Assembly: GCA_964426355.1 (NCBI GenBank)
Contig: CAYRRA010000033.1
Location: forward strand, 1-26,400
DNA: 26,400 bases
Reading direction: 5' to 3'
Origin: JAJFTV01 sp964426355
GTDB lineage: Bacteria; Chloroflexota; Anaerolineae; Anaerolineales; Anaerolineaceae
The position numbers and the translations under genes were made by a program. Position 1 is the stretch's first letter; the number at the start of each line of letters is the position of its first letter. Below, piece after piece: positions 14,370-21,446 of this stretch. Below the pieces are notes generated by a model. The model worked only from the letters and a program-made list of their open reading frames with translations. It ran no database searches and had not been told where the DNA came from.

Positions 14370-14618
14370 ATGGACTACAGCCTGATCGGTAAGATTGAAA
14401 AAGCAAAACGGTATGCTGAAGAGCGAGACCGCTTTGAATTCCATCATTTCAAAGTGACAATGTCGGGGACCAACAACCCGCACACCATTGAGTACAAAGA
14501 TGGAGTTTGGAGCTGCGACTGCGACTTTTTCCGAAGTCGCGGGCGATGCAGCCATACCATGGCTTTGGAAATCATCCTTGAGGGAATGGTCAGCCAGGGG
14601 GAAGCGGTGAGGGGGTAA
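14370..14618 (+). CDS. Small SWIM zinc-finger protein
   Basis: An 82-residue protein made of little more than a SWIM domain. The zinc ligands C49, C51, C60 and H62 lie in WSCDCDFFRSRGRCSHTMAL, the CxC...CxH pattern. Strands upstream read FHHFKVTMSGTNNPHTIEYKDG. SWIM domains bind DNA or proteins and usually sit in larger ATPases or transposases; a stand-alone version is probably an adaptor. AAGGAG ten bases before ATG supports the start. The gene is bounded by terminators on both sides, hence single. Function not known. Confidence 0.88.
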   Translation: MDYSLIGKIEKAKRYAEERDRFEFHHFKVTMSGTNNPHTIEYKDGVWSCDCDFFRSRGRCSHTMALEIILEGMVSQGEAVRG

Positions 14619-14648
14619 CCCTGCCCATCGCCAGTTTTCAGTAAAACC

Positions 14649-14686
14649 GCCCCTTTGCGTTGGTTGAGCAAAGGGGCTTTGCTTTT
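14649..14686 (+). terminator. Terminator of the SWIM gene
   Basis: GCCCCTTTGC (14649-14658) pairs perfectly with GCAAAGGGGC (14668-14677), followed by TTTGCTTTTT. Confidence 0.9.
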
Positions 14687-14900
14687 TAAAGGTGGTACTT
14701 GCGCAGGCGGGTGAACTGGCAAAAAACTTGCATTAATAATGATGCATCTGGTGCAATTATTTTTCGTGTTGGTTCCTGTTTATTGTGTGTTTGATCGTTC
14801 GGAATTCAGCCCAGTGTTCGTTCGTATCCAGGTGAAGTGACCAGGTTTTTCTGCCTGTCTTACAACACAGTGGTTTCATTTTAACCTTCTGGGAGCGTGC

Positions 14901-16883
14901 ATGTCCTCTTACAATGCCGATCATCACTCCGGTCAGCCATTTTTTTCGATACGATGGGTTACTTTCCTTGTTATGCTTGGCAGTATGTTTCTCTTTGAAA
15001 CATTGCAAATGCTCTTCTTCCCGCAGGTGACCGATTGGCGTGCAGGCGCAGCGACTGTATTCTTCAGCAGCGTGGTTGCCTGGCTGGTTGCCCTTACTGC
15101 CTGGCGCAGAACGGTAAACAAACTTACCGCACGTTTGAGCGAACAGGCGCGTAGTTATGAGAACCAGATCAAAGAACAGCGTGATTTTTACCAGTTCGTA
15201 CTGGATACCGACCCCAACCTGATTTATGTCAAAGACCAGGATGGAAATTACCTGCTGGGCAACCAGGCTCTGGCAGGTTTCTTGGGTACTACAACCGCAC
15301 TGCTCGATGGTAAAAACGATACAGATTTTGGACTGGACAGGCACAGCCGGGAAAAGCTGCAACAGCATGAAAAGGTTTTGTTAAATCAAGAACAAGATAA
15401 GCTGGTTACCGAAGAACAGTTGGTCAGCTCGGAAGGCAGACCGCTGTGGTATGCCACCATCCGGCGCAAGCGAAGAGCCGGTGATGGCAAGACAGTGCAG
15501 ATTGTCGGGGTTTCAACCGATATCTGCCAGCAAAAGATGTACGAGAACCGCCTGGCGTATGAGCGCCTGCATGACCCGCTCACCGGTTTACCTAATTTGC
15601 AATCGCTAAAGGATTACATCGAAAGACGCAACCAGATGAAAGACAAGCCGGAGACGCTTTTTGCTTTCATGCTGCTGGATATTGACCATTTCAAACGCGT
15701 CAACGAATCGTTGGGGTATTCGCTGGGTGACCAGTTTATGGTGGCGATTTCAAAGCGGCTGGAATCCTGCGTGCGCTGCAGTGACCTGATCACGCGCTTA
15801 AAAAGCGATGAGTTTGCCATCCTGCTTCAAGACCTGGCTGACAGCGAAGAGGTCAACCCGATCCTGAAGCGAATCAATGAAAAACTGCACCTGCCTTTCG
15901 TAATTGACGAGCACGAAATCAACCTCTCTATCAGTATCGGCATTGTCTTTGGAAACGGTGTTGCCAAGAGCTTTGAAAGCCTGTTGCAAGATGCGGAAAT
16001 TGCCGTTAACCAGGCGAAACGCCAGGGGAAATCTCACTGTGTGGTCTTCAACGATCGCCTGCGCCTGACGCATACCAGCCGTATGCAGCTTGAAAATGAC
16101 CTGCGTAAAGCCATTGGCGGGCAGTTGAAGTTGTTCTACCAGCCGATTATTTCGTTGGAAAGCGGCGAAGTAGTGGCAGTAGAAGCTCTGGTGCGCTGGC
16201 AGCACCCCAAACGCGGTCTGATTTTCCCGGTGGAGTTTATCGGACTGGCGGAAGAGAGCGATCTGATCATCCCGCTGGGCGAATGGGTGCTGCGCGAAGC
16301 CTGCTGGCAGACTCGGACTTGGCAGGATCAGTATGCCAGCGCGCAGCCGCTGACCGTGAGCGTCAATATCTCCAGCAAACAGCTTCTCCACGAGGGTTTC
16401 ATCGACCAGGTATCCGATATCCTGGAAGAAACCGGTTTAGATGCGCATCATCTCAAGATGGAGATCACCGAGAGCGTCTACCTGGGTAAGTCTGATCAGG
16501 TGGTGAATGTGTTAAGCCGGCTTAACGAACTGGGCGTGCGCCTTTACATCGATGATTTTGGGACGGGTTACTCCTCCCTGAGTTATCTGAGCCATATACC
16601 GTTTGATGCTATCAAAATCGACCGTTCATTTATCGAAGGGATAATCGACCGGGACGGTGATATGAAAATTGTCGAAGCCATTGTACGCCTGGCGCGCGAC
16701 CTGGGTAAAGAGCTGGTTGCTGAGGGTGTGGAAACCGTTGAACAACGCGATTGGCTACAACGGTTGGGTTGTGGGTATGAGCAGGGTTATCTTTTCTCCC
16801 GCCCGGTGGAACCCACCGAAATCGAAAAGTACTTTCAGCCACAAGAGGTACTTGACTCGGGTAAAAACCTGTTACCGAAATAA
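14901..16883 (+). CDS. Membrane PAS-GGDEF-EAL protein, probable c-di-GMP phosphodiesterase
   Basis: A 660-residue signalling protein. Two membrane helices (about 18-40 and 48-68) are followed by a coiled stretch, PAS (about 95-212), GGDEF (about 220-385) and EAL (about 395-645). The GGDEF signature is degraded: R299-L-K-S-D-E-F, with both glycines replaced, so diguanylate cyclase activity is doubtful. EAL is complete: EAL 428-430, SVNISSKQL, MEITES, DDFGTGYSSL, IKIDRSF, AEGVET and GYEQGYLFSRP. I infer hydrolysis of c-di-GMP, with PAS and the degenerate GGDEF as regulatory inputs. GGGAG before ATG at 14901 supports the start. The 14687-14900 leader shows no clear promoter and does not resemble a c-di-GMP riboswitch. 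Confidence 0.93.
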   Translation: MSSYNADHHSGQPFFSIRWVTFLVMLGSMFLFETLQMLFFPQVTDWRAGAATVFFSSVVAWLVALTAWRRTVNKLTARLSEQARSYENQIKEQRDFYQFVLDTDPNLIYVKDQDGNYLLGNQALAGFLGTTTALLDGKNDTDFGLDRHSREKLQQHEKVLLNQEQDKLVTEEQLVSSEGRPLWYATIRRKRRAGDGKTVQIVGVSTDICQQKMYENRLAYERLHDPLTGLPNLQSLKDYIERRNQMKDKPETLFAFMLLDIDHFKRVNESLGYSLGDQFMVAISKRLESCVRCSDLITRLKSDEFAILLQDLADSEEVNPILKRINEKLHLPFVIDEHEINLSISIGIVFGNGVAKSFESLLQDAEIAVNQAKRQGKSHCVVFNDRLRLTHTSRMQLENDLRKAIGGQLKLFYQPIISLESGEVVAVEALVRWQHPKRGLIFPVEFIGLAEESDLIIPLGEWVLREACWQTRTWQDQYASAQPLTVSVNISSKQLLHEGFIDQVSDILEETGLDAHHLKMEITESVYLGKSDQVVNVLSRLNELGVRLYIDDFGTGYSSLSYLSHIPFDAIKIDRSFIEGIIDRDGDMKIVEAIVRLARDLGKELVAEGVETVEQRDWLQRLGCGYEQGYLFSRPVEPTEIEKYFQPQEVLDSGKNLLPK

Positions 16884-16943
16884 TAATCACCCCTAAATTT
16901 CACCGAGAAGTTTGATACGCCATGTGTCGCAGCAAGCAATCAT

Positions 16944-16959
16944 TGGTATACTTTGCCTA
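16944..16959 (+). promoter_or_regulatory. -10 element placed for a leaderless mRNA of the LIM-peptidase gene
   Basis: TGGTATACT (16944-16952) is an extended -10 close to consensus. The ATG at 16959 lies seven bases after it, exactly where transcription should begin, and no ribosome site precedes the gene. The -35 region is weak. Confidence 0.5.
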
Positions 16960-18062
16960 TGGCTACACTTTATTGCAAAGGCTGTAATAAAGTCATTCAA
17001 GGTCAGTACATCAAAGCGCTGGATGCAGCCTGGCATCCGGAATGTTTTTGCTGTGCAGCGTGTGGGCAGCCCATCAGTGAGCAGGGATTTTTAACCCGGC
17101 ACGGGAAACCCTATCACTCGCACTGTTATCATGAGAAATTCAGCCCACGTTGCAGCGGATGCGGCAAGCCGATTGAGGGAGAGTATATCCGCGCGCTAAA
17201 CAAATTGTGGCATCCTGAGCATTTTGTCTGCGCCCATTGCGGCGATCCGATTGGCAAGACTTTTCATGTGCATCGGGGCAAGCCGTATTGCACGCGAGAT
17301 TACCTGTTATTGTTTGCAGAGAAATGCGCGTTGTGCGGTCAGCCATTGGTGGATGGTTATATCCTGGATGCATTCGGGAACAAGTACTGTAAACGCCATG
17401 AAGCCGATCCGCGCTGCTCAAGCTGTGAGCGTTTCATCGGGCAGTATCACACCGGTGGCGGTGTGCGCTATGCGGACGGGCGCGTGGTCTGCCAGCAATG
17501 CCGTTCCATTGCGATAGATGCAGACCCAGATGCGTACAGGTTGCTGACCGATGTGCAGAAGATGCTCGCAAAGCATGAAATCAACTTTGATCCAAAAATC
17601 AAGCTGAAACTGCACCTGCTTGGTCAGGGTGAGCTTGCCGGGATCATGCCAAAACGCAAGCACAGCCAGAATGCTTCCGGTCTTACGCAAACCTGCATCC
17701 ACACCATCAACGGCGCTGAAAGTAGCCGCGAGGTAAAGGAAATTGCCATGCTCTACGGTTTACCTTATGAGCACCTGGGGGCTGTACTGGCGCACGAACT
17801 GGGTCATGCCTGGCTGTTTCTCAACCGCTATCCAAGCCTGCCCGCCAAACTGGAAGAAGGTTTTTGTGAGCTGCTATCTGTTTTTTGGCTTCAGAGCCGA
17901 GGAGATGAGCTGGCAAGAGTTCGCATGGTGTTGGTGGAGAAGAACCCCGACCGGGTGTACGGAAGCGGGTATCGCCTGGTCAAAAAAGCTGTTGAGCGTT
18001 ATTCCCTGGCGTATGTGCTGGATTACCTCAAGCGCTATGCCAGTTTGCCAGGGATGAGCTGA
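16959..18062 (+). CDS. LIM-domain protein with DA1-like zinc peptidase domain
   Basis: A 367-residue protein, no signal peptide. LIM1 ligands are C6, C9, H26, C29, C32, C35, C56 and H58. LIM2 ligands are C65, C68, H85, H88, C91, C94, C111 and D114. Two further CxxC pairs (123/126, 153/156) with C144, H147 and C178/C181 form a LIM-like module. Residues 240-330 match the plant DA1 peptidase: LYGLPYEHLGAVLAHELGHA, then WLFLNRYPSLPAKLEEGFCE. HELGH (279-283) gives the metal ligands and catalytic Glu, and E299 or E300 is the likely third ligand. Plant DA1 cleaves growth regulators after ubiquitin activation; the ubiquitin-binding motifs are absent here. ATG 16959 is preferred over TTG 16953. The stop overlaps the next gene's first possible ATG, so an operon with it is likely. 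Substrate unknown. Confidence 0.9.
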   Translation: MATLYCKGCNKVIQGQYIKALDAAWHPECFCCAACGQPISEQGFLTRHGKPYHSHCYHEKFSPRCSGCGKPIEGEYIRALNKLWHPEHFVCAHCGDPIGKTFHVHRGKPYCTRDYLLLFAEKCALCGQPLVDGYILDAFGNKYCKRHEADPRCSSCERFIGQYHTGGGVRYADGRVVCQQCRSIAIDADPDAYRLLTDVQKMLAKHEINFDPKIKLKLHLLGQGELAGIMPKRKHSQNASGLTQTCIHTINGAESSREVKEIAMLYGLPYEHLGAVLAHELGHAWLFLNRYPSLPAKLEEGFCELLSVFWLQSRGDELARVRMVLVEKNPDRVYGSGYRLVKKAVERYSLAYVLDYLKRYASLPGMS

Positions 18063-18934
18063 TGCAAACCGACGAGGCTGCAATGTCGGATCAGCCAGGG
18101 TTTCATATCCAATATTTCGGTACCAATTGTCTTTTTATTGAGGCTGAAAATACCCGCATCATAATTGACCCGCATTTTTCACGGCTGCCTAAAAAAGTGC
18201 TCCTGGGGAAAATTGGACCCAATGCCGAGGTAATCCGGGATCGACTGAAAGAACTGGATGCGTTCAACCTGGATGCGGTTTTGCTGACGCATACCCATTA
18301 TGACCATGCGCTGGATGCCGTGGAAACCGCCCGGCAGGCTTATACCAGGTTATATGGTTCTGTTGATGCGGCTGCGCTGGCGGAGAGCGACGGGCTGCCC
18401 GCTGAACAGGTCAGGCAGGTTGCAGATGGAGATGTCCTCCGTATTGGTGCACTGGAGGTTGAGTTTATCGCCACCACGCACCTGGCGTTCCCTCTCCCGG
18501 TAAACGCCTGGCTGCACCTGGAAGAAAATACTGCATCCACCCAACCTCATGCGCATTTCTGGGATTATAAGACGGGTGAGGTTTTTGCCATGCTGATCCA
18601 ATGCAGCGGCGTGCGAATGTTTATCACCGGCAGCGCTGGTTTTCGTTTGAACAGGCAGCAAGCACCCCGTGCCGATGCGGCTTTCTTGAGCATAGGCGGT
18701 TTAGGGCTGCAAAAAATGGCGTATGTGCGTGATTGGTTTGACGAAAATGTCCGTGAGTTGGGTGTGCGCAAGATTTACCTGACCCACTGGGATGATTTTT
18801 CCCGCCCGTTGTTTCCCAAACCCACCCGCCAGCCGGGTGTAAGCAAAACACTGCGCCGGATCGAACGGCTGGCGCAAACCATCCCTGGTTTGTCTGTAGA
18901 ACTACTGCAACCAGGGATCAAATTGAAGTTCTGA
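18062..18934 (+). CDS. Metallo-beta-lactamase-fold hydrolase
   Basis: Up to 290 residues. The fold's first strands read FHIQYFGTNCLFIEAENTRIIIDPHFS. The metal motif is HTHYDH at 77-82, with later histidines at TTHLAF and LTHWDDFSRP completing the site. Absence of export signal places it in the cytoplasm. Two starts compete: ATG at 18062, whose A overlaps the upstream TGA (translational coupling), and ATG at 18083 with GACGAGG in front. The conserved part begins after both. It is the second gene of a tight three-gene unit with the LIM-DA1 protein and the dehydrogenase-like protein. The class includes lactonases, phosphodiesterases and others; I cannot name the substrate. Confidence 0.88.
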   Translation: MQTDEAAMSDQPGFHIQYFGTNCLFIEAENTRIIIDPHFSRLPKKVLLGKIGPNAEVIRDRLKELDAFNLDAVLLTHTHYDHALDAVETARQAYTRLYGSVDAAALAESDGLPAEQVRQVADGDVLRIGALEVEFIATTHLAFPLPVNAWLHLEENTASTQPHAHFWDYKTGEVFAMLIQCSGVRMFITGSAGFRLNRQQAPRADAAFLSIGGLGLQKMAYVRDWFDENVRELGVRKIYLTHWDDFSRPLFPKPTRQPGVSKTLRRIERLAQTIPGLSVELLQPGIKLKF

Positions 18935-18958
18935 AGTAAAAAACAAGGTGATAAAAAG

Positions 18959-19945
18959 ATGATTAAAGCCCATTTCCTTCATTACCCGGCAGAACCTTAC
19001 CTGGAAATGTTGTTAAATGAATTGGATGACGGTATTCAGGTCAGCGGGGGAGCGCTGCCGCCAGGGGAAGCCGATTACGATATGCTGATCGGCGGCAATC
19101 CATCAGAAGAAGACGTCAACGCCAGCCCCAACCTGAGGTTTTTAGTAATCCCGTTTGCGGGTATCCCTGAGCCTACCCGCGAACTCATGTTGAACCACCT
19201 ACAGGTTTCTGTTCATAACCTGCATCACAACGCGGCGCCCACCGCCGAAACGGGACTGGCTTTGCTTTTTGCTGCAGCGAAGTTCATTGTCCCTTTTGAC
19301 CGATCTCTGCGCGCCAACGACTGGACGCCTCGCTACCAGGGAAACCCCGCTCGTCTCTTGTGCGGTAAGACCGCCCTGGTGCTCGGTTTTGGTGAAATCG
19401 GTCAGCGCATTGCACGAGTCTGCAATGCATTAGAAATGGAGGTACTGGCACTGCGCAAGTCAGCACCGGAAGGGGGCGTATTAATGCATGGCGCCAGGGT
19501 GTTCCCGGCGGGTGCACTGCATGAACTGCTTGTCAAAACGGATGTGCTGATCGTTACACTGCCATTAACGGACGAAACCCGCGGCTTGATCGGCAAACGT
19601 GAACTGGGTATGATGTGCAAAGGGGGGATTTTGGTCAACGTGGGGCGCGGTCCTGTGGTGGACCAGGAGGCGCTTTACCAGGCACTGACCGATGGTACGT
19701 TGAGCGCAGCCGGTCTGGACGTCTGGTACAACTATCCGACGGGTGAAGAAAGCCGCAGGAACACGCCTCCGTCTGATTTTCCCTTTACCGGGCTGGATAA
19801 CGTGGTGCTCAGCCCGCATCGCGGCGGCGAGGGCGGTACGCTGGAGGTGGAACGGTTGCGCATGAAGGCATTGGCAAGCCTGATGAACAACGCAGCGCGC
19901 GGTCTGCCAGTGCCCAACCAGGTGAACCTGCACATCGGTTATTGA
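18959..19945 (+). CDS. D-2-hydroxyacid dehydrogenase-like NAD(P)-binding protein
   Basis: A 328-residue cytoplasmic protein of the D-isomer-specific 2-hydroxyacid dehydrogenase family. The Rossmann motif is GFGEIG at 143-148 in KTALVLGFGEIGQRIA. The signature NVGRGPVVDQEALYQAL contains the catalytic Arg (230), and SPHRGG the catalytic His (287). At the place of the usual catalytic Glu (DVxxxEP) it has DVWYNYP with Tyr 259, so the normal Arg-Glu-His triad is incomplete and activity may be changed. AAGGTG before ATG at 18959 supports the start, 24 bases after the hydrolase stop. Natural substrate unknown. Confidence 0.88.
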   Translation: MIKAHFLHYPAEPYLEMLLNELDDGIQVSGGALPPGEADYDMLIGGNPSEEDVNASPNLRFLVIPFAGIPEPTRELMLNHLQVSVHNLHHNAAPTAETGLALLFAAAKFIVPFDRSLRANDWTPRYQGNPARLLCGKTALVLGFGEIGQRIARVCNALEMEVLALRKSAPEGGVLMHGARVFPAGALHELLVKTDVLIVTLPLTDETRGLIGKRELGMMCKGGILVNVGRGPVVDQEALYQALTDGTLSAAGLDVWYNYPTGEESRRNTPPSDFPFTGLDNVVLSPHRGGEGGTLEVERLRMKALASLMNNAARGLPVPNQVNLHIGY

Positions 19946-19952
19946 TGGTTTC

Positions 19953-19979
19953 GGGAAATGCCTTTCCCCTGAGTTTTTG
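19953..19979 (+). terminator. Weak terminator between convergent genes
   Basis: GGGAAA-TGCC-TTTCCC followed after five bases by TTTTTGT. It ends the three-gene unit before the convergent permease gene. Confidence 0.5.
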
Positions 19980-20885
19980 TCAGACAAGGAAAAGCATGGC
20001 AATACCCACCATTGCCAGCAGCGCCCCAAATATGGCGCGAAGACTCAACTTTTCTCCAATCAGGGTGGCAATAGGCAGGACAAACAGCGGGCTGGTGGAG
20101 CTTAAGGTTTGTGTGATGCCAGCCGGTGAAAACTTAAAAGCAGTTTGCTGAAGCCAGATCCCCAAATACGTACCCATCAAGGTGGCTGCCCCTGCCTGCA
20201 AAAGTACCTTTCCGCGCTGCTCTTGATTGAACCATTGCCCAACAGGCATCCGGGTCAGGATGATCCAGAACAGGATCACCACCATGCCGGCTGCCAGGCG
20301 CAGGATCATGCTTTGTAACGCGCTGACATCGGTTTGTGCCAGGGCAGCTCTGGAAAACACCGCCCCGATCGAATTGCTGACAACGAAGAGTAAGCCATAA
20401 AGGATGCCGCGCAGTGGAAGAGCCTTCTTTCCATTCTCTGCTCCGGTTTGTTCTGTAATCACCCAGCCAATACCGGCGATGGTAATCGCCATGCCGAGCC
20501 ACGACAGCAGTGAAAGCGATTCATGCAGCGTGACGAGGGCGATTAACGCAGTCACAACCGGTGTCAGTGCACCCACTAAGAGCGCCTTGCGTGCTCCCAA
20601 TAGTTCAATGGCTTTGAAGTAAATCGTATCGCCGAAGCCAATGCCAATCACACCGCTTGCCAGCAGCAAAAGAAGCGCCCGGGTATCGACGCCTTTAAAG
20701 GAGGAAGATTGGATTAACATGGTGATACCGCCGAGGATCAACGCAAGCACGCACTTCATCAGGTTAAGCTCCACAGGGCGGATGGATTTTCCGGCTTTGC
20801 CAAACAGAACCGATGCAAAAGCCCAAAACAGTGCAGCAAAGAGGGCAGCGGTTTCACCGCGGTACAGAAAAGCCGAACCATCCAT
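19980..20885 (-). CDS. EamA/DMT-family permease
   Basis: A 301-residue membrane protein with ten hydrophobic segments in two EamA repeats. The first repeat begins ETAALFAALFWAFASVLFGKAGKSIRPVELNLMKC and ends LLGARKALLVGALTPVVTALIALVTLHESL. The second begins LYGLLFVVSNSIGAVFSRAAL and ends SSTSPLFVLPIATLIGEKL. DMT permeases export or import small metabolites, but specificity cannot be told from sequence. CAGGAG stands 12 bases before the ATG at 20885, somewhat far. The gene converges with the dehydrogenase gene. The 283 bases upstream, to 21168, contain no other gene that I can support. Confidence 0.88.
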   Translation of the reverse strand: MDGSAFLYRGETAALFAALFWAFASVLFGKAGKSIRPVELNLMKCVLALILGGITMLIQSSSFKGVDTRALLLLLASGVIGIGFGDTIYFKAIELLGARKALLVGALTPVVTALIALVTLHESLSLLSWLGMAITIAGIGWVITEQTGAENGKKALPLRGILYGLLFVVSNSIGAVFSRAALAQTDVSALQSMILRLAAGMVVILFWIILTRMPVGQWFNQEQRGKVLLQAGAATLMGTYLGIWLQQTAFKFSPAGITQTLSSTSPLFVLPIATLIGEKLSLRAIFGALLAMVGIAMLFLV

Positions 20886-21168
20886 AAAGAGAATTGTCTC
20901 CTGTGAAGGTGTTTTTCATTCCCGTTTAATTACAACTGGAACACAACGCAGCGGATTTTATCATAACAATTCAGCAATGAGTCATTTTCAACTCCGGAAT
21001 ACCCGCCGGGCTGAACGGTTGAAGGGGGTTTTAGCTGTAATTTATGGACAGGCAGATTAAAGCAGGTATCATGATAAGCAGGAGTCTGAGAAGGTATTTT
21101 GGATGTGCCATTGGTTGTCTTGGTTGATGAACTATTCGACCGGGAAGGAAATGGCTGGCAGGTAGAAA

Positions 21169-21375
21169 ATGATGAACAATGGAAAGAAACCGTTAAACCC
21201 ACAATCCGATGATTTGCTGCTTCAGGTGTTGAAGAGCAAGGGTAAGGCTGGCAGCGAGGCTCAGCAAGAAAAAATGCAGGCTGTGCTGGCAAAACTGGCT
21301 GAACAAAACCCGGCTCTGGTTGCAGAGATAATTCAGAAGTGGTTAACGGAAGAAAAAGACCGCTTCGAAGATTAA
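21169..21375 (+). CDS. Small hypothetical protein
   Basis: A 68-residue, soluble, helix-rich and charged protein: MMNNGKKPLNPQSDDLLLQVLKSKGKAG, then QQEKMQAVLAKLAEQNPALVAEIIQKWLTEEKDRFED. The stretch NPALVAEIIQKWLTEE resembles the C-terminal tail of the flagellar M-ring protein that binds FliG, but no other flagellar gene is near and the similarity may be chance. GCAGGT upstream is a modest ribosome site, and a second ATG follows directly. It stands between the divergent permease gene and the convergent phosphatase gene. I do not recognise its function. Confidence 0.6.
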   Translation: MMNNGKKPLNPQSDDLLLQVLKSKGKAGSEAQQEKMQAVLAKLAEQNPALVAEIIQKWLTEEKDRFED

Positions 21376-21446
21376 TGGAAACCGTGTAGTCCGTTTCAAG
21401 CTCGGCTTTTGGGGGTTACAGGTAGCAGCAAAGAACGTTGTTCTAT

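Noticed and set aside
14687..14900. c-di-GMP riboswitch before the EAL gene
   Set aside because: The conserved GEMM elements are not visible and no expression-platform hairpin precedes the ATG.
15798..16391. 197-codon minus-strand frame within the GGDEF-EAL gene
   Set aside because: Opposite strand of highly conserved domains; no family recognisable and no ribosome site.
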